From a virus, in IMG/VR virus record IMGVR_UViG_3300044998_000632, positions 1-52,384 of that record: a DNA stretch of 52,384 bases; one strand, 5' to 3'. The position numbers and the translations under genes were made by a program. Shown in pieces: positions 15,387-27,300 of this stretch (positions within the stretch are counted from its first letter, which is position 1; every line of letters begins with the position of its first letter). The notes under the pieces are model-generated. The model worked only from the letters and a program-made list of their open reading frames with translations. It ran no database searches and had not been told where the DNA came from.

Positions 15387-17309
15387 GTGCCCCTGCAGCG
15401 CATCCAGCTTCGTCCGGGGGTCGTGCGGGACACGACGAACTTCGCGGCGGAAGGGACTTGGTGGGACTGCAACAACGTGCGGTTTCGCGCCGGACTGCCG
15501 GAAAAGATCGGCGGATGGGTGCGCGCGTTCCCTACGCCGCTGGAAGGTGTCGGGTACTCGATCCGTGCGTGGGCCACCATCACCCCGCCGCGCATCCTGA
15601 CGGGCATCGGCACCTCGCGGCGGTTCTATATCGAGTCGAACGGGCAGGCATTCGACATCACCCCTGCGGTTCGCAGCGCCACGCCGGTGAACCCCTTCGC
15701 CACCGTGGCAGGGTCGTCGATTGTCGTGGTGACCTACCCCTCGCACGGCGTCGAGGTCGGAATGTCAGTGGTGATCAGCGGTGTGCTGGTGGCGGTTGGC
15801 GGCATCCCCGCCAGCGCGTTCAATCAGTCGTTCATCGCAGACCCCATCGACATCAATACCTTCCGCATTGACGTGGGGGTCAACGCCACATCGACCGTGG
15901 TTGCGGGGGGCGGTGCGCCGCTCGTGAGCATCCTGGCGCCGTCCGCCGCGGACGTCGTGGGCCTCGCTACCGGCTGGGGCGCGAGTCCATGGAGTTTTGG
16001 TGGATGGGGCGATGCCTTCGTGGGGTCCGCGTCGCCCAGCCGACAGCCGCAGTTGTGGAGTCAGGACAACCTGGGCTCGAACCTGTTCATCTGCCCTCGC
16101 GGGGGGCGCATCTACTACTGGGCCTTCGACAATGGCGGCGGGCTCGGTCGGCGGGCCGTCTCTTTGCAGACGTTCGTTGCATCACTTCCCCCACAAGATC
16201 CTGAGCCCGATCCCGAGTGGCTGCCCAAAGCGTGCAACATCGCGCTGTTCCACGCCGAGAGCGAGATTCTCGTGGCGGTCGGAGTGAACCCTACCCCGAC
16301 TGATGAAACCATTGATCCGATGTTCGTGCGCTGGTCCGACGAGTCTGACCCGTTTGACTGGGAGCCGCGGGTGACCAACCGCGCAGGGGGGCAGCGCCTC
16401 ACGTCGGGGTCGCAGCTCATCGCCGCGTTGCGCGTGCGCGAGAACATCCTGATCTGGAGCGACACGACGGTGTACTCGATGCAGTTCATCGGCGGCGGGG
16501 AGCAGTTCAGCATTGAAGCGCAGTTCGAGGGGGTGACAATTCAGGGACCCAACGCCGCTGTGGTCATCGGCGGTGCCGCGTACTGGATGGGCGACCGAGC
16601 GTTCTACAAGTACGACGGTACCCTGCGACCGCTTGCGTGTCCCATCACGGATCGGGTGTTCAGCGACATCAGCCGGATTCGCGGCTTTCAGGTCGCCTGT
16701 GGGTACAACGAGCGGTTCAACGAGATCTGGTGGTACTACTGCGACGCCAACGATCTGCTCCCCTCGAAGTACATCATCTACAACTTCGCGGAGGATGTCT
16801 GGACCTTCGGCGAAATGAGCCGCACTGCGTGGTCCCGGCATCAGTTTGCCAACCGTCCATACGCCACCTTGCCAGCCCTTGACGTGGACGTATGGGGCAA
16901 TGTGCGCTACACCTCCACGGTGCTTATTCATGAGACCGGCCCGGACGATGTGGCGTCGGGGACTCCAGCCGCGATTCCTGCGTTCATCGAGTCCACTGAC
17001 TTCGACATCTCCGAGGGGCATGTGTTCTCGTTTGTCTCGAAGATGATCCCCGATCTGCGATTTGACAACTCGACTGCGATCCTCCCGACGGTCACGATCA
17101 CGATGAAGTGGCGCAACGAGCCGGGGCGGCTGCCGTCAGCGGACCCTGCGCTGAACGTGGAGCAGATTGCTGCGAATCAGTACACCCCGCAGCTCGACTT
17201 TCGGCTTCGTGCCCGGCAGAGCGCCATTCGCATCGAGAGTAACCAGATCGGTTGCCAGTGGCGATGGGGTGTTCCGCGGCTTGACGTGCGCCCGGACGGC
17301 CGGCAATGA
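15387..17309 (+). CDS. Large tail/nozzle-like structural protein
   Basis: 640 residues from a GTG one nt after the Rz stop. Start: LQRIQLRPGVVRDTTNFAAE then GTWWDCNNVRFRAGLPEKIGGW, a signature I associate with the podovirus tail tube/nozzle and stabilisation proteins (P22 gp10, T7 gp12-like), which form beta-propeller-like tail rings. Later repeats of WSD/YW motifs (FVRWSDESDPFDWEP, YNERFNEIWWYYCD) fit a propeller. Likely distal tail tube. Confidence 0.68.
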   Translation: MPLQRIQLRPGVVRDTTNFAAEGTWWDCNNVRFRAGLPEKIGGWVRAFPTPLEGVGYSIRAWATITPPRILTGIGTSRRFYIESNGQAFDITPAVRSATPVNPFATVAGSSIVVVTYPSHGVEVGMSVVISGVLVAVGGIPASAFNQSFIADPIDINTFRIDVGVNATSTVVAGGGAPLVSILAPSAADVVGLATGWGASPWSFGGWGDAFVGSASPSRQPQLWSQDNLGSNLFICPRGGRIYYWAFDNGGGLGRRAVSLQTFVASLPPQDPEPDPEWLPKACNIALFHAESEILVAVGVNPTPTDETIDPMFVRWSDESDPFDWEPRVTNRAGGQRLTSGSQLIAALRVRENILIWSDTTVYSMQFIGGGEQFSIEAQFEGVTIQGPNAAVVIGGAAYWMGDRAFYKYDGTLRPLACPITDRVFSDISRIRGFQVACGYNERFNEIWWYYCDANDLLPSKYIIYNFAEDVWTFGEMSRTAWSRHQFANRPYATLPALDVDVWGNVRYTSTVLIHETGPDDVASGTPAAIPAFIESTDFDISEGHVFSFVSKMIPDLRFDNSTAILPTVTITMKWRNEPGRLPSADPALNVEQIAANQYTPQLDFRLRARQSAIRIESNQIGCQWRWGVPRLDVRPDGRQ

Positions 17310-17554
17310 CCCGCCGCAGCGTCCCCATCCTCCCAGACCCGCCAGGAAACCTGCCGCCCGAGGTGGCGGAGTATCTGCGGGATGTGATCGGCCGGTTGCG
17401 AACACACTTCCGAGACGCGGCGCAACCTGCCACAATCGGCGCGGAGCGCATTTCCGTACCCGCGAATCGATTCCCGACCGCGGCACAATTTGCCGACCTG
17501 CGCAGTGGCGATTTCTACGTGGACGCTTCCAACTTCGTCAGGATGAAGCCATGA
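17306..17554 (+). CDS. Small tail-cluster protein
   Basis: 82 residues, ATGA overlaps on both ends. Features: VPILPDPPGNLPPEVAEYLR, an amphipathic helix and then FADLRSGDFYVDASNFVRMK. Found between the nozzle-like gene and the internal-protein genes. Function unknown; a small virion component is plausible. Confidence 0.65.
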   Translation: MTRRSVPILPDPPGNLPPEVAEYLRDVIGRLRTHFRDAAQPATIGAERISVPANRFPTAAQFADLRSGDFYVDASNFVRMKP

Positions 17555-18540
17555 GCATCGACTTCAAAGACTTGTTGAAGTTTGGCGGCCTTGCCGCGGC
17601 AACGTATGCGACGGGTGGCCTGCTTGCTCCGGTGCTCGGCAGCATGGGGCTTGGCGCCACTGCGGCGGGTATTGGCGGCAACGCCATTGCCGGCGGGCTC
17701 GTGGGCAAGATAGCCAATCCCAATATGACGCGGGATCAGATGATCGGCAACATGATCGGCGGCGCCGTCATGGGCGCCGGGCTTCAAGGGCTCGGCTCGA
17801 CCATGGGACAGTTCGGCGCGACCCCGGGTACGGGTCTGACGGTTCCCAACCCGATGGTTTCCACCCCGGCAGTTTCCTCCGCACTCGAATCCGGCGCTGC
17901 AGCGGTGCCGACTTCCAACTTCTCACTTGCGCCCGCACCCGGGCCTGGGGTGGGCGTTGGTGAGGGGATCAGGCTTGGTGCGACGCAGGCTGGGACGATA
18001 ACCCCCGTGCTGCCGGGCAGCGTTGCGCAGCCCCTTCCGGCAACCAACCCGATGGCGGGCCTTCAACGAGGCATGGACGCCCCGGGGGCGTTCGCTCACC
18101 ACATGGCTACCGCCGGGCGTAACAGCCTCGTCAAGACTGGCCTGGGCGCGGCGATGATGGACTACGGCATAGCGCCTAACGCCCCCGCGTCATCGGCCAG
18201 CGTCGGCGGGGAGTACACCATTCATGACGTCTACGGCTCTCCGCTCAGCGGCGGTGACGGATCGTCCGAAGCGACATACGTCAAGGCGCGCAAGGTCCGC
18301 TTCGCCGATGGCGGCAACGTGGCCACCTACGCCAGCGGCGGGCGACTGGTGGACCCGAAGAAGACCGCTCCCAAGGGCGTGGATACCGTGCCGGCCACCA
18401 TCGACGGCGTGCAGCCCGCTCGGCTGAACTCCGGCGAGTACGTCATGACCAAGAAAGCGGTCAAAAACGTGGGCGGGCCGGCGCAAATGGACAAGCTGCA
18501 TGCCAGGCTCAAGCGGGGCGGGATCGGAAAGTACGCATGA
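17551..18540 (+). CDS. Gly/Ala-rich internal virion (ejection) protein
   Basis: 329 residues from ATG 17551 (a much longer upstream frame is a shadow of the previous genes). The N-terminal half is very Gly/Ala-rich and hydrophobic (GGLAAATYATGGLLAPVLGS, GIGGNAIAGGLVGKI), the kind seen in membrane-inserting ejection proteins. The C-terminus carries FADGGNVATYASGGRLV and then ARLNSGEYVMTKKAVKNVGG, a tail that I recognise in phage minor structural proteins. Likely ejected with the DNA. Confidence 0.7.
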   Translation: MSIDFKDLLKFGGLAAATYATGGLLAPVLGSMGLGATAAGIGGNAIAGGLVGKIANPNMTRDQMIGNMIGGAVMGAGLQGLGSTMGQFGATPGTGLTVPNPMVSTPAVSSALESGAAAVPTSNFSLAPAPGPGVGVGEGIRLGATQAGTITPVLPGSVAQPLPATNPMAGLQRGMDAPGAFAHHMATAGRNSLVKTGLGAAMMDYGIAPNAPASSASVGGEYTIHDVYGSPLSGGDGSSEATYVKARKVRFADGGNVATYASGGRLVDPKKTAPKGVDTVPATIDGVQPARLNSGEYVMTKKAVKNVGGPAQMDKLHARLKRGGIGKYA

Positions 18541-19010
18541 CGGCGTCGGTGTACACCACCATTGCAGGGTTGCTGGAAGGTCATCCGGCTGCGGCATCGT
18601 TCTGTCGTGACCTGCTCGACGTGCTCGACGTGTGGGACGATCTCGTGGATCGCGACAAGCCTGTCTGCGACGAACAGATCAACCACGCGTTTCAGACGGC
18701 GATCTTCCGCTTTGCGGCCAACCCCTTTTACCAGCAGCATCAGTTGTCGCTACTGCCAATCATGAACGCGGCCGCGATCAACTGGGAAGTGGCCACCACG
18801 TTGGAGCGTGGCGGGCAGGTCAGCGACCTGAACATCGCCTTCATCCTGCGATCCAGCTACGTGGACGTGCTCGTGGCGTGCGTAGGGCTGACTTGCGGCC
18901 CGCAAGCTGCGCTAGCGGCCGCGCTGCTGCTGCGCAGCGCAGCGCACTCGGAAGGGCTGGCACAGTACGTGGAGAATTTGCAGGCCGAGCGCCGCGAACG
19001 AGGAGACTGA
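18537..19010 (+). CDS. Helical virion-cluster protein
   Basis: 157 residues, ATGA overlap. Mostly helical, with FCRDLLDVLDVWDDLVDRDK at the start, a run of Ala/Leu helices and VENLQAERRERGD at the end. Conserved in phage internal-protein clusters as far as I can recall, but unnamed. No catalytic motif. Possibly an internal head protein or assembly factor. Confidence 0.62.
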   Translation: MTASVYTTIAGLLEGHPAAASFCRDLLDVLDVWDDLVDRDKPVCDEQINHAFQTAIFRFAANPFYQQHQLSLLPIMNAAAINWEVATTLERGGQVSDLNIAFILRSSYVDVLVACVGLTCGPQAALAAALLLRSAAHSEGLAQYVENLQAERRERGD

Positions 19011-19011
19011 C

Positions 19012-19914
19012 ATGTGCATGCGCGGCGGTGGCGGTGGCGGCGGTGCCCAGACGGTGATGAACACCAACGTCCCGGCGGAAGTGATGCCTATCTATCGCTC
19101 TGCGATAGAGCGCGCGAATGCCGTGTCGAATCGGGAGTACACCCCGTACGCGGGCCAGCGGATCGCGGAGTTCAGCCCACTGCAGCAACAAGCGCAGGCG
19201 CGGGCGAGCGGGCTGGACGTCCCCCGTCAAATCGGCACGGCTTCCAATATGGTGACGCAGGCGGGGCAGGCCGGTGTAGGGACGCAGCGGTTCATCGACC
19301 CCGGGGTCGCCGGCGCGTACATGAACCCCTACACTGAGCAGGTTGTCAGCCGCAACCTGCGTGAGGCAGAACGCGGGTTCAACATCGGCGAGATGAACCG
19401 GACTGCCGACACCATCAAGCGGGGCGGGCTCGGCGGCTATCGCGATCAGCTCCTGCGTTCCGAGGCGCGCCGCAACCAAGACATGCGGCTGGACGACATC
19501 GCCAATACCGGCTACGCGGCGGCGTTCGACAACGCGGGCCGGATGTTCACCAGCGATGCGGGGCGGCAATTGCAGGCCGACATGGGCACCATGCAAGGCC
19601 GCATCCAGGCAGGGCAGACGCTGGGCGGGCTGGGGCGCATGGAACTCGACGCGCAGCGCGGCGTCATCGACATGCAAAATCAGATCGGCAGCCAGCAGCA
19701 ACAGCAGGTGCAGCGCGGGCTGACGCAGAGTTACCAGGACTTTTTGGACCAGCGCAACTGGGACTGGGGACAGTTGGCCAACCTGCGTAACATCATCAGC
19801 GGGGTCAACACCGGGAGCACGTCGACCACGACGTCACAGGCCGGCAACCCGATGGCGCAGGCAATTGGCACCGGCCTATCCGCGCTTGCAGCGTACAACT
19901 TGGGTCAGGGGTAA
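19012..19914 (+). CDS. Internal virion protein with Gly-rich N-terminus
   Basis: 300 residues; starts MCMRGGGGGGG. Gln/Arg-rich, coiled-coil-like middle (QQQAQARASGLDVPRQIG, QNQIGSQQQQQVQRGLTQ), and a small hydrophobic Ala/Gly tail (NPMAQAIGTGLSALAAYNLG). The composition matches phage ejection proteins. It is one of four genes forming the presumed DNA-ejection set before the giant protein. Confidence 0.65.
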   Translation: MCMRGGGGGGGAQTVMNTNVPAEVMPIYRSAIERANAVSNREYTPYAGQRIAEFSPLQQQAQARASGLDVPRQIGTASNMVTQAGQAGVGTQRFIDPGVAGAYMNPYTEQVVSRNLREAERGFNIGEMNRTADTIKRGGLGGYRDQLLRSEARRNQDMRLDDIANTGYAAAFDNAGRMFTSDAGRQLQADMGTMQGRIQAGQTLGGLGRMELDAQRGVIDMQNQIGSQQQQQVQRGLTQSYQDFLDQRNWDWGQLANLRNIISGVNTGSTSTTTSQAGNPMAQAIGTGLSALAAYNLGQG

Positions 19915-19917
19915 GAC

Positions 19918-21309
19918 ATGCTCGACCCATCGATCCCCCGACTGCAATCCCAGCTTCAAAAGCTGCCCGACGCGCAGCTCGCCCGCCTGTTGTCGGGTGG
20001 GGATACGCCCGTGCCGCCGTTCCTTGTCTTGGCCGAGATGGAGCGGCGCAAGTCGATGCGCAACCGAGCGCAGGCACAGACCCCGCCAGGGACGATGGTG
20101 AGTGAACTCACCGATGGCGGCGGGATCGCCAAGTTCGCCGAGGGCGGGACGGTGGAATCTCCTGGGCTCAACCGAGTCGGGCGGTATCTCGTCTCCCCCC
20201 TGTGGGGATTCATGCAAGACCTGCAGGACACCGCCTCGCGCAACCTGGAAGACTACACGCTTCGACGTAGGAAGGAGTTGGGGCATTTCGATCCGCCGCG
20301 TCCGGCTCACATGACGCCGCAGCAGATCGAGCGTGCGGTCAAGCCCGCGCCTGCGCCCGCCATTCTCGTGGATGCCGCACCAAGCGGCAGCATGGGAGGC
20401 GGTATCGGGGGCGAAATGCCGAGCTACACCCCGCAGTACATCGAGGTTCCGGAAGTCCGTGACATTGAGTATTACCGTGGGCAACTCGGACCGACGCCAC
20501 AGATGCAAGCGGTGACCCCGGAACAGCGCGACGCCATCCGCAAGAAGCTGCAGAGCGAATACGGTTACGACTGGTCGAAGGAGCGTCAGGCGCAGGACGA
20601 ACGCCGCCAAGGGCTCGCCAAGATGAAGCGCGACGGCGCCAACCAAGCGCTACTGCGGCTAGGTCTGGGGATGATGGCCACACGCGAGCGCAACGGGCTG
20701 GCTGCCATCGGGCAGGCCGGGCTGCCGGCGCTCGATGCGTACGCTCAGGCGCAGCAGGCGGCACGTGCCGAGGCTGCGGCCATTCAGCGCGGCGACTTGG
20801 AAATCGCTCGCGCCGCCAATGCCGAGAAGCTGAACTTCCTGGCCATGGCAGATCGGCAAGCTGCGAGCGAGAACGATGTCGCGTTCCGTAACGCAGCGGC
20901 GCAGGGCCAGCACACGCGCAGCGCGATCGACCTGCGGCGCGGGGACATCGAGCGCAATGAGGCGGCGCTGCGGTACAACCTGGGCGAATCCAACGCTGCC
21001 CGCCGGTTCAATTTTGCGGCGACTCGGGCCGGGCGTGCGCCGGCCATCGAGATGGCACCGTCGCCGTGGGCATCCGAGGCGTTCAAGCAGGCTTCCGCGG
21101 CGCTTGAAGCACGCTACGCGGAGCTTGCGGCTCGGGCGAAGAAGGGTCCGCAACTGACGCGGGAAGAGTTCGCCGAGATGAACCGGTTGGCGGACCCCAT
21201 GGTGCGCGTGCGCTTGGCGGGGGAAGCGGCGCAGCGCGTGGCGCCGATGTACATGAAGCGTGGTGGAATCAGCGCCATCCCGGCGGAAACCCCCGTCGCC
21301 GAAGAGTGA
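19918..21309 (+). CDS. Coiled-coil internal virion protein
   Basis: 463 residues. The N-terminus has RLQSQLQKLPDAQLARLLSG then GGGIAKFAEGGTVESPG, another copy of the FAxGGxV motif. The C-terminal half is a long Ala/Arg/Glu-rich coiled coil (AAAIQRGDLEIARAANAEKL). Consistent with an ejectosome protein. It ends one nt before the giant gene's start. Confidence 0.65.
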   Translation: MLDPSIPRLQSQLQKLPDAQLARLLSGGDTPVPPFLVLAEMERRKSMRNRAQAQTPPGTMVSELTDGGGIAKFAEGGTVESPGLNRVGRYLVSPLWGFMQDLQDTASRNLEDYTLRRRKELGHFDPPRPAHMTPQQIERAVKPAPAPAILVDAAPSGSMGGGIGGEMPSYTPQYIEVPEVRDIEYYRGQLGPTPQMQAVTPEQRDAIRKKLQSEYGYDWSKERQAQDERRQGLAKMKRDGANQALLRLGLGMMATRERNGLAAIGQAGLPALDAYAQAQQAARAEAAAIQRGDLEIARAANAEKLNFLAMADRQAASENDVAFRNAAAQGQHTRSAIDLRRGDIERNEAALRYNLGESNAARRFNFAATRAGRAPAIEMAPSPWASEAFKQASAALEARYAELAARAKKGPQLTREEFAEMNRLADPMVRVRLAGEAAQRVAPMYMKRGGISAIPAETPVAEE

Positions 21310-21310
21310 C

Positions 21311-24300
21311 ATGGCCGGCATCACCGATTACAACGCCAACTTTGTCCGGCCGTACGACCCGGGGCTCGTTCGACGCCGCGCGCAGGCATTGCAGCAGCCG
21401 ACTCCGTACGACGACCTGTTCATCAAGTATGGTCGGATGTATGGGATCGACCCGATCGAGCTGAAGCTGCGCGCTCTGGTCGAGTCGGGGTTCAATCCGA
21501 CCGCCCGCAGCCCCGCGGGCGCAGTGGGGCTGATGCAGTTCATGCCGTCAACGGCTCGTGAGCTTGGCATCAACCCCATGAACCCGGAGGAAGCAGTCAA
21601 GGGCGCGGCGCAGTTGATGGCCGAGGCACTGAAGTCGACTGGCTCGATGCGCGGCGTCGACATGACGTACTACGGCGGGCCGAATCCGAAGCAATGGGGG
21701 CCCAACACCCGGCAGTACGCAGCCAACCTTGATGCAGTCCGCCGTGCGGCGGGCGTAGGAGGCGGCGAAGTTCTGGATGACGACGACCCGCGGCTGATGC
21801 AGCCAACGGGCGGCGCCCGCCCACTGCGGTTCATGCACCCGGAAACGGGAGAGACGTTTGCGTTCCCTGCGGGCACGACCGGGGAGCAGGCACGCGCGCT
21901 GATGGACGCGAAGTACGCCCAGCGCGAGCAACAGGCGCAAGCGCGAGCAGCGGAAGAAGCCAAGGCGTACCGGCAGTACCTGCGGGACAACAACAACGCC
22001 ATCGCGTCCGGTGTACGCCGCGGCATCGGGCAACTCCCTATTCTGGGCGCACAGGCGCTCGCGGCGGGGGCCGGGACACTGGGTGCGACCGGAGTACGCG
22101 ACTCACTGCTGGATGCGGCCGCGCAACGCCAAGACCAGCTTAACCAGGACGCGCCGCAGTTGTACGACTCCTTCATGGAGTCTCCCCTGGGCTACCTCGG
22201 CGAGCGCCTTGGCGAGCAGGTTCCCAACATGGCCGCGGTCGTGGCTGGCGGCGGCATCGGCGGACTCACTGGGCGGGCGCTCGTCGCCCGTTCAGCAGCG
22301 GGTGCAGCGAGGCAAGCCGCAGCACGCGCCGCAACGACTCGACGGGGCGCCATTGCCGGCGCAACCGTGCCGTCCTACGGGCTACAGGCGGGAGAGAACT
22401 ACGGCTCGTACGTCGATGAGTACGGCGTCGACAAGGCCAGCCCCGGAGCCGCCCTGCTGGGTGCAATCCCGCAGACGGCGCTCGATGTGTGGGCGCTCGG
22501 TCGGCTGGGACGCATGCTGACCCCGCAAGAAATCAGCTCGCTGAATCCCATGCAACTTCGCCGGCTTTCACGCGAAGGTATGGCCATGCAAGCGGCGCGC
22601 GGCGCTGCGCGCGGCCTTGGGCGTGGGGTGGTCATCGAAGCCCCCACGGAAGCTGGGCAGGAATCGCTCAAGTACGCCTTCGGCGACATGTCCCAAGGGC
22701 AGGCGCCAACTGCGTTCCTGTCTGATCCGGAGAAGCGCGCGCAGGTCGGTGAGGCGGGTTTCGTGGGCGGGCTCACTGGCGGCACCATTGGCGGCATCGG
22801 GGGCGGCATTGGCGGTGCGCGTCGCCCCGCCCTTGCCGCGGAGCGGTTCCAGGCGATGCGCGAGGGCCGCAGGAACGAAGTGGAAGCCCGGGTGCGCGAT
22901 GCCAAGGAGATGGGTCCGCCAGCGCCGTGGGGCGCCAGCACGCCGCTGCCAGGCCCCCCGGAGCGAGTCGGTCCTCCGGCCCCATGGGAGGCTGCGTTCC
23001 CGCCTGCGGGCATGCCAGCGCCGCAGCCGCTGCAGCTCGGCTATGACCCGATGGCCGACTTCCGTCAGCGCGCTGCGGATATGACTGCGGCCGCCAACGA
23101 GCCGCGCAACATCGTTGAGAGCGTCCGCACTCCGGGGCAGGGCATGGCAGGTCCGCGGTTCCCGCAGCTTGGCATGGACCCCGAGGCGATCGATCGCGAG
23201 CGTAGCGCTCGTGAGCGCGCGGTGCAAAACCAGATCGCCCTGGAGACGGCGAAGCAGAACGTTTTAGCGCGTCAGCGTCAGAGCCAGGAACAACTCGCAG
23301 CGCTGCAGCGGCTCGAAGGGGAGCGGCAGGATGCTCGTCGCCAGATCGACGACCTGACACCACGCCAACTGGACCTGGTGGCTGATATGGGTCGAGGCGG
23401 GGCGCGGCCGTTGGCGCGGCCGTTCGAAGACCCGTACGTCCCGCTGAACGAGCGCGATCCGATCCTGATGCGGTCGACGGACGAGGAGACAGCATCGCTG
23501 CCTGGAATGGAGCCCGCGCTGCTGGACGATGGTGTCCCCGGTACGCGCGACGAGACCATGGCGCTGCTGCGGCAGGCGGGCATCGTGGCTGACGGTGACG
23601 TCCGCCCGGCAACGGTGCGCAACCGTTCCTTCGGTCTGCCTGGACCGACCACCATGCCGGGGCCGACCGGCATGAGCCCGTATGACCGTGCGGCTCGTGC
23701 GCTCGGCGAGCGGATGGCCAGCAACGCTGGTCCGGAGGGCTACAGCCTCGCGAGCCCTGAGGGGCTCGCCGGCGTCTACAACGAGCTGGTGAATCTGCGC
23801 GCCATACTTGCCCGCCAGCAGCGCACCATGGGTCGTACCCCGCGCCGGGAGCGGCAAGCCCAAGCCCTCGATGCGCTGATCAATTCGGTGCGCCCAACAG
23901 AAGCCCCGTCCGGTCCGCGCACCGCCCGGCCAGATGCGGACACTCCGATCCGCCGCCCCACGCGCGAAGAGCGGGAGACGTCTCGCGCGCAGGCCCGCGA
24001 GACACCGCGGGTCGCAGGGATTCCCGCCGCTGCGCAGGATGTCGCGCAGGTCGCGGACAAGGTGCGGAGGGACGTTGCCGAGGGCCGCGTGCTGGGCGAC
24101 CCGGTCAAGGACGAGAAGACGGGCGAGATGCGCCCGCGTACGCTGCGCGACCTGTTGACTGGGCGCAAGTACACAGAAGCCAAGACTCTGGCCAAGGAGC
24201 AGGAGCGCCTGCGAGCCACGCCGGAAGAACTCGCTGCTGGGCAGAAGCTCTGGGACAGCGTCGTTCCGGCGGGCAATCTGAAGTGGAGTGATCTTCCCGA

Positions 24301-27300
24301 GCCCCCGGTGATCGAGATGGACACCGGCAAGGAACTCACGGGCGGCAAAGGCAAAGCGAAAACGGAAGTCGACCAAGCGATCGTCGACGACGTGCGCAAC
24401 ATGTTTGCGCTGTGGAATGCGACTAACCCCCGTGCGACGCCGGAGCAGGTTCGGCAGTGGGTGACGGATGCAATCAACGACGTGCGCCAGCCCACGCTAG
24501 CCAAGCGCGACATCGGACCCAAGGCTCAACGAAAGCGCAAGGACTCGGAAGAGGACATGTTCGAGTCCCTCGCCGACTCCGAAGAGTCGCTGATCAAGGA
24601 CATCGAGCAGCAACTCAAGAAGCCTGGGCTGCGTCCCAAGCAGCGAGCTGAGCTGGAAGTGGCGCTGGAAGACGCCCGGGAAGCGTTGCGCAAGCTCCGC
24701 GAAGACGAGAAGGCATCGAATGCGCGCGAGGCGACGCGGGAGCCCGCAACACTTGCTGCGCCCCTGAACTGGAACTCGGCGGTCGACCTGCTGACGCAGA
24801 ACGGCGCCGCTCTGTTCGATGACCGGCCGTCGTCCACACCGCCGCTGAGATCGCGCCGCAAGGCGACCAAGGCAAAGAATTCGCTCGAAGAGCGGCGTCG
24901 CGCGGCGCAGGAAAAGATCCTCGCGATGTTCCGGGAAGCCGCGGAATCAGTTGATGCCGAGCCCACGGATACGGTCGACGACATCGAAGCCAAGACCCGT
25001 CGCGCAGCACTCTTACTGCCGAAGGGCGCTGGCACGCCGATGCGGCGGTCGGACCATGCGGACACTGCGACGCGGCTACGTCGGCTGGCTCAGGCGCGCT
25101 TGCCGGATGCCAACATCGTGGTGGTCGCAGACCGCGCGGAGCTGACCGATCCAGAAGCGCTGGCGGCGTTCGATGCCGGCGAGCTTGGACTCGCTGCATC
25201 GAATGGTTCGGCGTACGTGTTCGTCCCCAACCACCGCACCATCGAGGATGCGGAGGTAACGCTATTCCATGAACCGGGCCACCTGTTCATGCGGGCGGTG
25301 CCGGTATCAGCGCTGGCGCGCATGATGGAGCCGTTCCGAGCAAACCAACAGGTACAGAAGCTCAAGGACGCATGGCTGGCCAACACGGCCAACCGCGAGC
25401 GCATGGCGCAGCGGCCTGGCTACGACTGGGATACGCACGCCACGGAAGAAGCCATCGTCGAGTTCGGGCAGACCGCGTTCGGCAAGCCCACCATCACGGC
25501 ACTTGCTGCGCGGGTGATCAACTGGGTGCGCCGGCTTGGCGGCAACCGCTTGGCTGACTTCCTGGCGGGCCGCAACGACAAATTGCAGGTGGTCGAGTTC
25601 TTGATCGAGATGCGTCGGCGCTACGCCGAGGCTGGTGCGCCGAAAGGACCGCCGGGGCCGTCGCGGTTCCGTACGCCTACCGAGGGCAATCTCACCTCGA
25701 CCAGCGCGTCAGACCTGGAGGCAGACCGCCGGCTGAACGCCGCAGTCGACAGGGCTATCGGAAGTCGCGGAGAGCTGTTCCGCGCTGCATGGGGAAACGC
25801 GACCGGCCGAGCCGGTCGCGCCGCTTTGATGTCGCTACTTGACCTGCGCTCCCTCGGCCGGCTATTGGATGACGTGGCGTCGCAGGCAGGGATCGACCGC
25901 TTCCAGGGCGTTGGCATGCGCATCTACAACCTGCTCAACCAGCAGGATGCCGTGGACCAGGGCGTGCGCGCCACGTTCATGCGCGACGCCATCAACCCGC
26001 TCGTGGAGCTTCGCAACGCCAACCAGCCGATGTTCGAGCGCGTGCAGTCGATGCTGTACAAAGCGTCGTTCATGCGGTTCGATCCGCGCACCAAGGTCCA
26101 GGAAGAGGGCAAGGGCAGCCCCGAAATCCGGGCGCAGCGCCTTGAGCTGCAGCGGCAGTACAACGCACTGAATCCACAGGCTCGACGCGCGTTCGACCAA
26201 GTATTCGATTCCACCCGCCGGTCCTTCGAGGAAATGACCAGCCAGATGCGGGCACATGCCGAGCGGATGCTGGCGGCTGCGAAACAGACAGCCGCCAACG
26301 CAACGCCGGACGAGCGCGCTGCAGCGCAGGCCGATGTGCTGCGGCGTGTCAATGGACTGGAGAAGCTGAATCGGGCCATCGAGGAGCTGGGCAACGTCAT
26401 GCCCTACGTCCCGTTCCGTCGTGCGGGCGACTTCCTGATCTCATACATCCACCCGAGTACCAAGGTTCCCGGCGTGCGGGCGTTTGAGACCGCGGCGCAA
26501 CGGGATCGGGCATTCGATGCCATGCGCCGCCTCGGCGTCAAGCAGGCGGAGAAGTTCAACCGCTACGAGGAGCCGAGCAAGTTCTTCGATTCCTTGGACG
26601 CTACCACGAAGTCAGTGATCCGCGCACTGCGTGAAGCCCGCGGCGTGGATCCCGATGCGCCGGCCACTCCGTCTGACCCGTCGGAAACTGGTCGCGCGCA
26701 GCGCGGCGACCCCACGCCCGAGGAGGTTCGTGAGGCTGTCTTCGCGCAGATCGAGGACAACATCATTGACGTCCTGCGTTCGATGTCGCCGGCGGGGCGC
26801 ATGTTCGATGCGGCGATGAAACGCGAGAACTACCCTGGCTTCGACGAGAACATCCTCGAAGCCCTCAGTGCATACGCCACCTCGGCGGGCCGCAACATGT
26901 CCAATCTGCTGACGGGTGCGGAGATCGGCGAAGCGTTTGCTGACGCAAACCGGATGCGCGCCGCGTCTGTCACCCGGCCGGGCATGGAGGTCAACGACCC
27001 TAGCACAAAGACGTATCTCACCGACGATCAGCTCGACAGCGTTCACGCCGTTGTCGGCGAGTTGAACAAGCGGCGAGAATTTCTGATGGCGCCGTTCTAC
27101 TCGCCGGTGGCCAATACGCTGACCAAGGGCGGCTTCTACTTCTTCATGGGGCTGAACCCGTCATCTGCGCTACTGCAGGCGTTCCAGATGGTCATGGTGC
27201 AGGCCCCGGTTCTGGCAGGACGCTACGGGGTTCCACGGGCGTTTCGGTCCATGTGGAGCGCGGCCACCCGGGTCTACGGCACTGAGGCACCGCTGCGGTC

